A stretch of 47,237 bases of DNA from Magnetococcales bacterium (GCA_002753515.1 PEAK01000029.1:1-47237); one strand, 5' to 3'; positions 37,111 through 46,112 are shown, counted from the first letter of the stretch. A program made the numbers and translations. Notes: a model not told the origin generated them from the sequence alone.

Positions 37111-37264
37111 GAAAGTTTCTCCCCAGGGCGTTCCTGGAATCAAGTTAAGGATTGACGGAAAAATTCCCGGTCGCATGCGGCGTGCCGCCATCGACCCGAA
37201 TTCCTACAAGCCAAGCTTACGTATTGTGCGTACCTCAAGGCATCATTGACAAGGAGTTTTCCCC

Positions 37265-38320
37265 ATGAGTCTGCTCGAATCTTTCCAGAAAACGAGCATC
37301 ACCTGGGTGCTGGACCGGGGAAAACAGACCCCACAGCACTTTGGCAACCCGGAATTGGAAACCAAAACACTCCTTGAGGAGGTGGCCCTGGTCGATTTCT
37401 CCCACCGGGGTGCTGTCTCCCTGTCGGGTGCTGATCGCGCGGGATTTCTTGGTGGATTGGTCAGCAATCAGGTCAAGGATTTAAAAACCGATCGAAGCCT
37501 GTATACCGCCATGCTCTCCCCTCAGGGACGCTTTTTGTGGGATTTTACCCTGGTGGACCATGGGGAAACAATCCTCCTTGATACCGAACCCGATGCCCCG
37601 GCCAACCTGGTCAATTCCTTCAACTTTTATAAAATGCGCAGCAAGGTGGCCATCCAGGACGCCAGTCCAGCATTCGCCACCCTGGGGATCATTGGACCCT
37701 CGGCAACCCAAAAAATCTTTGAGCTGTTTTCCGTAGCCGATGCCGACAAAGCCCCCCCGGGCGCTACCTGGTCCCTCGACGGCAACACCCGCCTGTGGCG
37801 CGATCCCAGGCATCCCGACTTCGGCTTCCGCCTGCAATGCCCGACTTCAGGTTTCACCGACCTGTGGCAACGGTTGCAAACCGCCCTGCCCTGCGCCGGT
37901 CACACCGCTTGGGAAAATTATCGTGTCCTGAAAGCCCTGCCACGGGGGGGCAGCGAATGGCAACCCGGTGAAACCTTGCTCCTGGAGGCGGGTGGCCTGG
38001 AAATGAACGCCGTCAGCTTCCAAAAAGGGTGCTACGTCGGGCAGGAAACCACCGCCCGTACCCATCATCGCGGCACCTTGAAAAAAAGGCTGTTCCGTGT
38101 TACCATTCACACCCAGGATTCACTTCCGGTTCTCACACCCCTCGTGCTGCGTTCGGGCAAAGAGGCGGGGAGTATCAGCAGTTTGGCCTCCTTCGATGGT
38201 CATACCCAGGGGCTCGCCTTGCTGCGACTCGCCGATGTGGTTTCCGGTGAACCCATGACCGCCCTGGGTCACGATGTCTCCGTGGCCCGTCCCCAGTGGG
38301 CCACATGGGAATTGCCCTGA
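37265..38320 (+). CDS. ygfZ: Iron-sulfur assembly protein YgfZ (CAF17-like)
   Basis: A 351-residue tetrahydrofolate-binding protein of the YgfZ/GcvT-like family, which supports Fe-S cluster repair of radical-SAM enzymes such as MiaB. The signature KGCYVGQETTARTHHRG with the essential cysteine is near residue 255, and the folate-binding fold begins at VDFSHRGAVSLSGADRAGFL. Two radical-SAM genes (thiC and the TatD fusion) lie in this window. Start ATG with AAGGAG eight bases upstream. It is divergent from thiC. Confidence 0.94.
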   Translation: MSLLESFQKTSITWVLDRGKQTPQHFGNPELETKTLLEEVALVDFSHRGAVSLSGADRAGFLGGLVSNQVKDLKTDRSLYTAMLSPQGRFLWDFTLVDHGETILLDTEPDAPANLVNSFNFYKMRSKVAIQDASPAFATLGIIGPSATQKIFELFSVADADKAPPGATWSLDGNTRLWRDPRHPDFGFRLQCPTSGFTDLWQRLQTALPCAGHTAWENYRVLKALPRGGSEWQPGETLLLEAGGLEMNAVSFQKGCYVGQETTARTHHRGTLKKRLFRVTIHTQDSLPVLTPLVLRSGKEAGSISSLASFDGHTQGLALLRLADVVSGEPMTALGHDVSVARPQWATWELP

Positions 38321-38456
38321 CCACTCGGATAGAAAACCGAGGGAGAATGTCGTCACCATTCGGTTTCCAGGTAACAGAACCTTTTTTTCTACAGTCTACT
38401 TCGCCAGGGGCAAATTGCCCACCCCCCAATCGAATAGCAAACCACACTGGAATCTC

Positions 38457-39563
38457 ATGCAATCAGCCACCATCGGCATTGAGCCCCTGCCACCCCTGAA
38501 AATCGGCGATTACACCCTACAAGTCCCCATTATCCAAGGGGGAATGGGAATTCGCATATCGGCCAACAGCCTGGCTTCGGCGGTCGCCAACGAAGGCGGT
38601 GCCGGCATCGTCGCCACAGTCGCCCTGTCGCTGGCCTCCCGCTATTACCAAAAAGGCAAGGATTATTTCCGCGCCAACGTCAAAGCCTTGATCGACGAGC
38701 TAACCTGGACTCGGGAAAAAAGCCCCAAGGGGATCATCGGTACCAACTGCATGGTGGCCATCCGGGATTACGAAGCCATGGTACGTACCTCGGTGGAACA
38801 CGGTGCCCAGTTGATCATCTCTGGAGCCGGTCTGCCACTCCGTCTACCGGAATTCGCCCAGGCCAACCCCCGTGCCGCACTCATCCCCATCGTCTCCTCC
38901 CTCAGAGCCGCCAAATTACTGGCCAAACGCTGGGCCAAACTCTACAAACGCATCCCCGATGCCTTTGTTTTTGAGGATCCCAACGTGGCCGGAGGGCACC
39001 TGGGGGTCAATCGCAACCAACTCTTCGACGCCCAACATGGTGCCGATGCCGTTGTGCCCGAGCTCGCCGAATGGTCGCGCAAAGAGTACAACGATGAAAT
39101 CCCCATCGTCACCGCCGGCGGGGTCTGGGATCGCAAGGATATCGACCATGCCCTTTCCCTGGGGGCCAAAGGGGTGCAAATGGCCAGCCGCTTTTTGTGT
39201 ACCTATGAATGTGATGCCCATCCCAATTTCAAGCAAACCTTCATCGATGCCAAACAAGGGGATGTGGTGATCATCGATTCCCCAGCCGGTCTGCCTGGCC
39301 GCGCCATCAATACCAACTTCACCCGCACCCTGTTTCGCGGTGGCGAGGTCGCCAGCCATTGTTTCGCCACCTGCCTGGAATATTGTCTGTGCCGTGAACA
39401 AAAAGAAGCCTTTTGTGTGGCCACCGCCCTGCATCATGCGCAGCAAGGCGACCTCACCCATGGCTTGGTATTCACCGGCACCAATGCCGTCCGACACACG
39501 CGGATGATGCACGTACACGAAATTTTTGCAGAATTGAAAACCGGAATACCCGCCCCATCCTGA
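38457..39563 (+). CDS. Nitronate-monooxygenase-like FMN protein
   Basis: A 368-residue FMN-dependent enzyme of the 2-nitropropane dioxygenase/nitronate monooxygenase superfamily. The N-terminus PIIQGGMGIRISANSLASAVANEGGAGIVA, GIIGTNCMVA, ISGAGLPLRLP, FVFEDPNVAGGHLGVN and IVTAGGVWDRKDIDHALSLGAKGVQMASRFL are family blocks that bind FMN. Some relatives are enoyl-ACP reductases of the FabK type. The LP..G phosphate motifs do not decide. The long frame back to 38274 overlaps ygfZ and is unused; ATG 38457 fits family length. The next gene follows after 50 bases on the same strand. Confidence 0.85.
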   Translation: MQSATIGIEPLPPLKIGDYTLQVPIIQGGMGIRISANSLASAVANEGGAGIVATVALSLASRYYQKGKDYFRANVKALIDELTWTREKSPKGIIGTNCMVAIRDYEAMVRTSVEHGAQLIISGAGLPLRLPEFAQANPRAALIPIVSSLRAAKLLAKRWAKLYKRIPDAFVFEDPNVAGGHLGVNRNQLFDAQHGADAVVPELAEWSRKEYNDEIPIVTAGGVWDRKDIDHALSLGAKGVQMASRFLCTYECDAHPNFKQTFIDAKQGDVVIIDSPAGLPGRAINTNFTRTLFRGGEVASHCFATCLEYCLCREQKEAFCVATALHHAQQGDLTHGLVFTGTNAVRHTRMMHVHEIFAELKTGIPAPS

Positions 39564-39613
39564 TTGAAGTGTCGGCCTCTGGTCCCACGCTCGAACACCA
39601 TGGAGATATCACC

Positions 39614-40702
39614 GTGAACCCTGGTCCGCGTTCTCAGGAACGATTTTTCCGCGCCCTGCCGGAACTGCTCCCCGTGGACAGGGTAACCCATGTCCACTTG
39701 GTGCATCAGGATCCCCAACAACCTTCGCCCATCCCCATGCTGCGTTCCCGGGGATTCAAAGGGTGCGTTGTCGCAGCCCGGGCCTCCATCGCCCAATCCG
39801 CTGCCTATTGGCCCGATTTACAGTGGGTGTTGCACGACCATCCCACGGCGGAACAACCCGCCGATCATTGCCTGCTGGAATTACCCCAAGGCCGGGAAGC
39901 CTCCCGTCTCACCATCGACAAAGCCCTGAACGCCATCAGCCCATCGGGACAACTGTGGATCTACGGCATTCGCGAACACGGCATCCTGTCCCTGGCCAAA
40001 AAATATCCACTGGCCCAGGTCCCCCTGGTCAAAGGTCACATGCGCTTGCTATCCCTGAGCGGACAGGATGCCACTCCCCGGGATGATACGACACAGGATC
40101 CGTATTTTCGCCTGCATTACGGGGGAATTACCTTCGCCACGCTGCCAGGGGTGTTCTCCTGGCGGGAACCCGACGAAGGCTCCCTGATGCTCCTGGAGGC
40201 CATGCTGGAACAAGACCCCGGTGATCGGGTGCTGGACTGGGGATGCGGCTATGGATTGTTGGGCATCACCCTGGCCCGACGTTGGCCACGGGCGCAACTG
40301 GTCCTGGCCGACGATCAATACGCCGCCGTCCGCGCCACTCGGGAAACGCTACAGAGCAACCAACTGGAAAGTCACATAACCGTCCTCTTGGAAGATGGTA
40401 TCGGCCCGGGATTGTCCCGGACGACATTTTCCACCATCGTCACCAATCCACCCTTTCATCGTGGTGCCCGCAATGACCAGGAACCGGCCCTGGCATTTTT
40501 CAAACAGGTCGGCTCCCTGCTGCAACCCCAAGGCAATCTGTGGTTGGTCGGCAATCAATTCCTCGCCCACCGGCGCACGCTGCAACATTTCGGTTTCGAG
40601 TGCGAAACCGTGCTGCAAAACAATCGCTTCGAAGTATGCCGGGCATGGAAAAAATCCCGCTTCAAACAAACCCATTCACCCCGCCTGAAAAGGATCCCAT
40701 AA
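39614..40702 (+). CDS. rsmC: RsmC-like 16S rRNA (guanine-N2)-methyltransferase
   Basis: A 362-residue class I methyltransferase of the RsmC/RlmG type, with a degenerate N-terminal methyltransferase half (residues 1-170) and an active C-terminal one. The SAM-binding motif is VLDWGCGYGLLGI at about residue 205, and the catalytic NPPFH occurs in IVTNPPFHRG at about 280. Target in E. coli is G1207 of 16S rRNA. The start GTG at 39614 has GGAG eight bases upstream. Earlier in-frame codons lie in the preceding gene. It converges with rubrerythrin. Confidence 0.85.
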   Translation: MNPGPRSQERFFRALPELLPVDRVTHVHLVHQDPQQPSPIPMLRSRGFKGCVVAARASIAQSAAYWPDLQWVLHDHPTAEQPADHCLLELPQGREASRLTIDKALNAISPSGQLWIYGIREHGILSLAKKYPLAQVPLVKGHMRLLSLSGQDATPRDDTTQDPYFRLHYGGITFATLPGVFSWREPDEGSLMLLEAMLEQDPGDRVLDWGCGYGLLGITLARRWPRAQLVLADDQYAAVRATRETLQSNQLESHITVLLEDGIGPGLSRTTFSTIVTNPPFHRGARNDQEPALAFFKQVGSLLQPQGNLWLVGNQFLAHRRTLQHFGFECETVLQNNRFEVCRAWKKSRFKQTHSPRLKRIP

Positions 40703-40721
40703 TACAGGCATCCCATCTTTA

Positions 40722-40758
40722 TCCGCGTGATATCGTTTTCCACCGGACATCACGCGGA
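40722..40758. terminator. Ten-bp inverted repeat between rsmC and rubrerythrin
   Basis: TCCGCGTGAT (40722-40731) and ATCACGCGGA (40749-40758) with a 17-base loop lie between two convergent stop codons. It lacks a T-run. Confidence 0.5.
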
Positions 40759-40765
40759 CATTGGC

Positions 40766-41266
40766 TCAGGCCATTTTGCGGTAGGCGCTTTTTTTGGCAC
40801 CACACACGGGGCACTTATCCGATGGTTCGCCAAAAATGGTGTGACCACAGACGTCACACACGTGCAGGGCCTCATGGTCCAGGTCCTTGCCACTTTCCAG
40901 GGCGGCAATGGCCCGTTGGTAAAGTTCGCTGTGAACCTTTTCCACAGCCATGGCATGTCGCATGCCCAAAGCGGCGGCTTTTTCCCCCTCAGCCTCGGCG
41001 GTCGCCACCATGCCGGGATACATCTCGTTGATTTCGTAATCTTCCCCCGCCTTGGCTGCACGCAAATTCGCCAAGGTGTCCGCCACGCCACCCAGATTGC
41101 GCAGGTGGGTATGGGCGTGGATGGTTTCCGCCTCAGCTACAGCACGGAACAAACTGGCAATGACCGGATACCCCTCCTTGTCGGCCTTCTTGGCAAAGGC
41201 GAGATATTTACGATTGGCTTGGCTTTCGCCGGCAAATGCCGCTTTCAAGTTGTCTTTGGTAGTCAT
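40766..41266 (-). CDS. Rubrerythrin
   Basis: A 166-residue non-haem di-iron protein reducing hydrogen peroxide. The ferritin-like four-helix part carries Glu/His ligands (AFAGESQANRKY, AEAETIHAHTH, AVEKVHSELY) and the C-terminal rubredoxin-like domain has VCDVCGHT and CPVCGAKKSAY, binding one iron by four cysteines. Typical of microaerophiles and anaerobes. ATG 41266 is preceded by GGGGCGA. Perfect inverted arms GTAAC/GTTAC lie about 35 bases upstream and might be an operator. Confidence 0.96.
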   Translation of the reverse strand: MTTKDNLKAAFAGESQANRKYLAFAKKADKEGYPVIASLFRAVAEAETIHAHTHLRNLGGVADTLANLRAAKAGEDYEINEMYPGMVATAEAEGEKAAALGMRHAMAVEKVHSELYQRAIAALESGKDLDHEALHVCDVCGHTIFGEPSDKCPVCGAKKSAYRKMA

Positions 41267-41431
41267 CGAAATCGCCCCTTTGTGGAATGGGTGGTGTAAC
41301 CGTTGTTACGGCACGAAAAGGGAAGAATACCCTGCCTCTTGACAATTTGGAAACCTGCAAATCCATTTTTTTTATCTGGCAACAACCGATCCACAAAAAA
41401 GCTGACGGTGATCTACAATTTTAGTTTGGAT

Positions 41432-41610
41432 ATGGAGATCATCATCCATCTTGCCAAGGAACAACACCCGGAAGCGCGTCCGCGCACCATTTCTGATAAC
41501 GGCCCCCGGTTCATTGCCAAGGATTTCAAAACCTTCATCCGGGTCTGGCGCAGTTGCCAAGCGTTTTTTGCCCGAGCCAGGGTCCACAATCGGATGGCTC
41601 CTCCCCAGAA
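41432..41610 (+). pseudogene. IS3-family transposase (integrase core) fragment
   Basis: The plus strand encodes HPEARPRTISDNGPRFIAKD at about 41462-41521, an obvious IS3-type DDE integrase core segment (second catalytic Asp in SDNG; family form SDNGPQFIARDF). After FIR the frame must shift to read SGLAQLPSVFCPSQGPQSDG, corresponding to the family's SGM-x-PYYPQSNG block. Nothing precedes or follows that could complete the gene, and no terminal repeats are seen. It is a decayed piece of about 180 bases. Confidence 0.8.
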
Positions 41611-41716
41611 GCGAATCTGAACGGCAACCTCCTTTTCCCGGGTCAATGTGACATCCTCGATCATTGACCAAGGCGCGAATCCCTTCCTTTCCAGCCTTAT
41701 CCAACACCTGTTGATC

Positions 41717-41812
41717 CACTTGGCGAAAGCAGACTTTTCATCATTAGAAAAGTGGAGTCCGCGTATCCTCGATACCCAATCCCTGGATGACGTTTCCTCG
41801 AACAGGGTGTGA
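41717..41812 (+). pseudogene. Decayed C-terminus of a second Rpn-family nuclease
   Basis: Translated in frame to the TGA at 41812, this stretch reads HLAKADFSSLEKWSPRILDT followed by QSLDDVSSNRV, clearly homologous to the last 30 residues of the Rpn protein encoded at 12029-12931 (AKAKSTTLEEWSLRFIDAQS, then LDDVFSDSK). Upstream to about 41660 the likeness continues only with frameshifts. No nuclease core remains. The identical ending motif makes chance unlikely. Confidence 0.8.
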
Positions 41813-41887
41813 CACTGTTTTCCGAGGGACATATGCGATATTCTTCCGGTTATTCAACACGATCTGGAAATTAAAATGGGCGCGCAC

Positions 41888-43438
41888 TTAAGGGATCGCA
41901 CACAAATCCCCATAGAGCGTACGATACGTCTGGGTCAACGTCTCCTGATCATAGCTGGTTCGTACCCGCTGGCGCGCCGCCTGGGAACATTGCTGCCACC
42001 ACAACGGTTGCGTCAACAAACGTACCAACTCACGTGCCGTTTCCGCCGGATTGGAGACCCGGGTTACCGCCCCCGCCGGTCCCAAGGGGGGATTTTCATC
42101 CGGCATCCCTTCGATCATCTCGCGACACGCCCCCACATCGGTCGCCACCGTTGGCACCCCAGCCGCTCCCGCCTCCAAAATCACCAACGGTTGCCCCTCA
42201 CTGATGCTGGTCAACACATTCACATCAATCTTGCCCAAATACTCCGACAAGGAAACCCGCCCGGTAAAGGTGATCATTTCCGTCAGGCGAAAATGATGGA
42301 TCAAATTCTGGCACTCTTCAAAATAGGAGGCATCCTCATCGGTGGGACCCATGATCAGGGCGCGAACGTTGGGAATCGATTGCCGCAAAAAGGCACACGC
42401 CTGGATGAATCCTTTGATATCCTTAATGGGCACCACCCGGCCAATCAAGGCAATGGTCGGCGGACGTTGCCCTTTGTCGGTCGGGAGGTTTTCGTAGCGC
42501 CGCCAATCAATGCCATTGGGAATCACCCGCATCTTGGCGGGATCGGCCCCATCCGCCCTTTGAAAATCCTGATTGCCCCCATAGATGGTGATGATCTGCT
42601 CGCACGCCTGATAACACGCCTTGGAATAGGCTTGAAACGCATCAATCCATAACTTGCGACAATCACCCGTCCCCACATCCAAGTGGTAACCCGCATGGGG
42701 ATCCTCATACAACCAATCGGCCATGGTGATTTCAATACGGCGTTCGTTGGTGTAGATTCCATGCTCGCAGACAATCACCGGGCGCCCATGCTCCAGGTGC
42801 GCCCGCGCCAAGAGCAGTCCGGCGTGCCCCGTGGAAACCGCATGATACGTCTTGGCCCTGGGCAGCTCACACCACAAAAGAGTCAACAAATTGCCCGCCA
42901 AATAGCGCCAAGTCCAAAAAAAGTCCAGGAACGGTCCCCCGGGCAATAAACGATCATACAATCGCAACAACATGTCCCAGCCACGATGGGAATTGACCAG
43001 CCAAGCAGGGTGCAAGCGCTGCCGATAGGGCTTGAGCAGGGTGAGCAACCTGTTTAAAGGTTCCATACCCCCTTCGGTTTGAAAGCGGTACAGCGCATCT
43101 TCCACCGCGTGCAACACACCCTCCAGTTTTTTTTCATGGATGCGCCCCATTTCCCCTTTGGGTGGCGCCAGAAACACATGGGTAATGCCCGTCACATTGT
43201 CGGGCAATTCATAACGCGTCTGCAATTTTTGCTTCGGCGGCAACAGGGCCAGGAGATGGAAACGCAGTTCGGGCAAACTTTTGATCAATTCGTGAACCCA
43301 ACTCGAAACCCCACCGGCCACGTAGGGGTAGGTCCCCTCGCAAATCAGGCAGACATCCACCACGTCAGCCACCGTGACCCCCGGCGTCCGCAACCAGCGC
43401 CGCAACACAAGCGGCAATCCCGACCATGGCAACGTCAT
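41888..43438 (-). CDS. pelF: Pel polysaccharide glycosyltransferase PelF
   Basis: A 516-residue GT4-type glycosyltransferase of the PelF family, which uses UDP-GlcNAc-type donors to build the Pel exopolysaccharide in the cytoplasm. The N-terminus VCLICEGTYPYVAGGVSSWV is diagnostic of PelF. The GT-B C-terminal domain has IGRVVPIKDIKGFIQA and the E-x7-E motif in SEGQPLVILEAGAAGVP. Length matches the roughly 505-residue family. The ATG at 43438 overlaps the stop of the upstream gene (ATGA). PelG, expected next, is missing: only remnants follow. Confidence 0.93.
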   Translation of the reverse strand: MTLPWSGLPLVLRRWLRTPGVTVADVVDVCLICEGTYPYVAGGVSSWVHELIKSLPELRFHLLALLPPKQKLQTRYELPDNVTGITHVFLAPPKGEMGRIHEKKLEGVLHAVEDALYRFQTEGGMEPLNRLLTLLKPYRQRLHPAWLVNSHRGWDMLLRLYDRLLPGGPFLDFFWTWRYLAGNLLTLLWCELPRAKTYHAVSTGHAGLLLARAHLEHGRPVIVCEHGIYTNERRIEITMADWLYEDPHAGYHLDVGTGDCRKLWIDAFQAYSKACYQACEQIITIYGGNQDFQRADGADPAKMRVIPNGIDWRRYENLPTDKGQRPPTIALIGRVVPIKDIKGFIQACAFLRQSIPNVRALIMGPTDEDASYFEECQNLIHHFRLTEMITFTGRVSLSEYLGKIDVNVLTSISEGQPLVILEAGAAGVPTVATDVGACREMIEGMPDENPPLGPAGAVTRVSNPAETARELVRLLTQPLWWQQCSQAARQRVRTSYDQETLTQTYRTLYGDLCAIP

Positions 43439-45063
43439 GACAATCCCATGTGCTGCCGCATCTGTTCGCGTAAATGCACCGCTCGCAATTCCGTTAACCG
43501 ATCATCCCCTTTATGGATTCGCCCCTCATTGATCGCCTCCCGTTGCAACTGCCGCAAGGCAACTTCCCGGGCAATGGCCTCCAGGAACCCCGGTTTGCCC
43601 TGCAACATGGAACGAAGCAATGGGCTGGAAATTTCCATCACCCGGCATTTTTCCGTCAGAACCAAAACATCCGCCTGACGCCTGGCCCCGGTCAACAGGG
43701 ATAATTCCCCAATAAAGGTTCCTTCTCCCAAACGCGCCATCTCCACCGCCACCCCCTGAGCGTTTATAAAGGAGACCACGACCAATCCCGAGAGAATGAC
43801 GAACATCTCATGCCCCTCCTCCCCTTGGCGCACAATGATATCCCCTTCCTGGAATTCGCGAATGGTCGCGGCCTGTGCCAGCGCGGAACGCTCCTCGACG
43901 GTCAAATAGCTGAAAATGCCCACCCGATGCAAACCATCGCCATTGTACCAACCCGACCACAAATCAACGGCATCGCGAATCGGGATCAACCAATCCTCAT
44001 CCCCCGTCAACAATCCCCGATATCGTCGCGCCACGCTGTTGAGCTGATCATGGCGCCCCAGTTGATACAGCGTTTCCATGAACCAGATGACCATCTGTCT
44101 GTTTTCATGCCCTTGTTGCATGGCACTGGCAAAAAATTCTACCGCCTCCGCCAGTTCACCGGAACGCACCAACGTCCGTCCCAAAGCCAGAACCACCCCC
44201 TGATCCCTGGGATCCATGGCCAAGCAACCCCGATAGCCGGCAATCGCTTTTTTACGATTTTCTTCCTCGCGCATCGGATCCAACAGACCCGTAAAGGCGA
44301 AATCATCATAATGACGTGCCACCCGTAACTTGAGATCCCGATCATGCCCCTTGCCAACCAACATGCGCTCCAACTTGATGGACGTTGCCATGAAGCGGTT
44401 TTCCACATGGGCAATGGCACTGGCCGCCTGCACCCGGATCGAATTGTCGGGATTATTGACCGCCTCGCGCAATACCGAAGCAAAAGAGGGTTTGAAATGA
44501 CGCGACATCTTGGCAATCATCGCCTGTTTTTGCCCCTGCGTCCCGTAGGTCAGGATGTCGCGAAATGGCGTCAGCGCCACCTGGGCGGTATCACCCCGGG
44601 CATCCAGGCGTTCCATGAGTGCCATGGCGGCACTGGCCTGATCGGCTGGAAACAAACTGGCATACCAAGATTCAAAAGAGGTGGCCGATCGGGCATATTC
44701 CAAATACAAACCCAACGCCAGCAATATCCCCAGAATGCCAATGTAGCCCATCAAGCCGGTGGTAACCGCGAGCAATACATAATAACCATTCAGACACGGG
44801 GCCGGGTTATTCCTTTGGCGATACCAAGACAAAAATCCCAACATAAGTGTCAGGAGGACATGAAAGAGCATCATCCAATAGGGTTTTGCCAGGGGGTTGC
44901 GACCATAATCCCAGAAAATGCCCAAAAGCAGGGCCAATTCCAGACACGACACCACCAGACATAATATCAAAAATCTCAGAATACAGGAAAAATCCCGTGC
45001 AATTGCCTTATTACCCATGGCAACAACGGTCGCAGACATGGCCGTACTCTTACAGTCCCCCAT
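43435..45063 (-). CDS. PelE-like membrane protein with C-terminal cyclic-nucleotide-binding domain
   Basis: A 542-residue protein. The N-terminal 120 residues hold three to four membrane segments. Residues about 130-370 form helical repeats (HEAT/TPR-like) including ASVLREAVNNPDNSIRVQAA, as in PelE. A cNMP-binding domain occupies about 390-510 (IFSYLTVEERSALAQAA, EGDIIVRQGEEGHEMFVILSG, GTFIGELSLLTGARRQADV). The coupling to pelF by ATGA and the helical-repeat type support the PelE assignment, but the extra CNB domain is unlike the known Pseudomonas PelE. Start could instead be ATG 45039 or 45018, as no strong Shine-Dalgarno decides. The normal c-di-GMP sensor PelD is not present nearby. Confidence 0.7.
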   Translation of the reverse strand: MGDCKSTAMSATVVAMGNKAIARDFSCILRFLILCLVVSCLELALLLGIFWDYGRNPLAKPYWMMLFHVLLTLMLGFLSWYRQRNNPAPCLNGYYVLLAVTTGLMGYIGILGILLALGLYLEYARSATSFESWYASLFPADQASAAMALMERLDARGDTAQVALTPFRDILTYGTQGQKQAMIAKMSRHFKPSFASVLREAVNNPDNSIRVQAASAIAHVENRFMATSIKLERMLVGKGHDRDLKLRVARHYDDFAFTGLLDPMREEENRKKAIAGYRGCLAMDPRDQGVVLALGRTLVRSGELAEAVEFFASAMQQGHENRQMVIWFMETLYQLGRHDQLNSVARRYRGLLTGDEDWLIPIRDAVDLWSGWYNGDGLHRVGIFSYLTVEERSALAQAATIREFQEGDIIVRQGEEGHEMFVILSGLVVVSFINAQGVAVEMARLGEGTFIGELSLLTGARRQADVLVLTEKCRVMEISSPLLRSMLQGKPGFLEAIAREVALRQLQREAINEGRIHKGDDRLTELRAVHLREQMRQHMGLS

Positions 45064-45122
45064 TTAACAAATCAGAGAATATCAAAAGTTCGGGAGAAAA
45101 CGTCGGTCGGCAGTCGGTGGCG

Positions 45123-46046
45123 CTACTCAGCGTCGCCCGTATCCGGCTTGGGTTGGTCACCAGATGCTTTGGAACCGGACTTCGCTTCCCCAGCTTTTTT
45201 AGGCTTGGCAGCCGCCTTCGTCTTGGTGTCTGGTGCTTTGGCAGCCGGTACTTCATCCGGTTTGGGAGTGTCAGGCTTGCCAGCTTCCGGTTTGGCAGCA
45301 TCGGGTTTGGCTGCTTCCGGCTTGGCTGCTTCCGGTTTGGCTGCTTCAGGTTTAGCAGCTTCAGATTTAACCGCTTCCGGTTTGGCTGCTTCCGGTTTGG
45401 TATCCACTGGCTTGGCAGCTTCCGGTTTGGCAGCCTCGGGTTTGGCTGCTTCGGTGGAAACATCCTTGGCAGGGGCTTCTTTGGTAGAGACCGGCTTGGC
45501 TTCAGCAGATTTGGGAGCCTCCTTTGGCATCCCCTGGGATGGATCGGCAGCACCTTGCGGCTTTTGCGATTGCGTATCGTTCTTGGACGGCACAACAGGT
45601 TGCTTGGGTGGTACAACAGAACCAGAAGAGGCCGGTGAATCATCCATAGTGGGTACCGGCTTGGAAGCGGCATCCCTGGGAGCCACGGGAACAGGGGCCG
45701 TTTGATTCTTGGGCGGAATCGGCTCACTCTCGGGGGCCGGGGTTTCTTTGCCGGGTGTCGCGGGAACCGTTGTCTTGGTCCCGGTCGCCGGGATTCCCAT
45801 AACTGATGTCGTCGCCCCCTTCTTGGTGCTGACAAAGGCAAGTGAAAGACTGGTAATCATAAAAACGGTAGCCAGGGTGGCCGTCAGCTTGCCGAGGAAG
45901 CTTCCAGACCCCCGTGCCCCAAAGACACTTTGCGAACTGCCACCAAACGCAGCCCCCATATCCGCACCACTCCCCTTTTGCAGGAGTACCACGAATATGA
46001 GGGCCAGCGAAACGAGGATATGAACAACTGTAATAATTAAGAGCAT
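45123..46046 (-). CDS. secG: Protein translocase subunit SecG with long repetitive tail
   Basis: A 307-residue SecG. The first 75 residues are canonical: two membrane segments flanking [16 protein letters not shown] and [18 protein letters not shown]. The remaining 230 residues are a low-complexity Pro/Ala/Lys/Glu tail, with at least ten units of the five-residue form EAAKP and many variants, presumably in the periplasm or cytoplasm depending on topology. Normal SecG is about 110 residues. SecG helps SecYEG move proteins through the inner membrane. tpiA-secG is a common order. The tail recalls TonB-like spanners. Its role is unknown. Confidence 0.93.
   Translation of the reverse strand: MLLIITVVHILVSLALIFVVLLQKGSGADMGAAFGGSSQSVFGARGSGSFLGKLTATLATVFMITSLSLAFVSTKKGATTSVMGIPATGTKTTVPATPGKETPAPESEPIPPKNQTAPVPVAPRDAASKPVPTMDDSPASSGSVVPPKQPVVPSKNDTQSQKPQGAADPSQGMPKEAPKSAEAKPVSTKEAPAKDVSTEAAKPEAAKPEAAKPVDTKPEAAKPEAVKSEAAKPEAAKPEAAKPEAAKPDAAKPEAGKPDTPKPDEVPAAKAPDTKTKAAAKPKKAGEAKSGSKASGDQPKPDTGDAE
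45286..45455 (-). repeat. 15-bp repeats coding EAAKP in secG
   Basis: Read on the plus strand, the 15-bp unit TCCGGTTTGGCTGCT or close variants recurs about eleven times. The repeats are nearly in register and can expand or contract by five residues without frame change. Confidence 0.9.
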
Positions 46047-46112
46047 ACTGGACTCAGCGCATCCCCGGGTTCAACGAAAACTGCCTGGATAACATTCAGC
46101 AAACATCGGACA

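Noticed and set aside
37111-37264. TPP riboswitch before thiC
   Set aside because: I searched for the CUGAGA and CCUGAU-type core elements on the minus strand and found none.
41372-41832. Two overlapping minus-strand frames of 115 and 139 residues between rubrerythrin and pelF
   Set aside because: The plus strand of the same DNA encodes clear IS3 and Rpn remains, so these are antisense shadows.
45148-45705. 185-residue Ala/Gly/Ser-rich plus-strand frame opposite secG
   Set aside because: It is the antisense reading of the EAAKP repeats and exists only because repeats lack stops.
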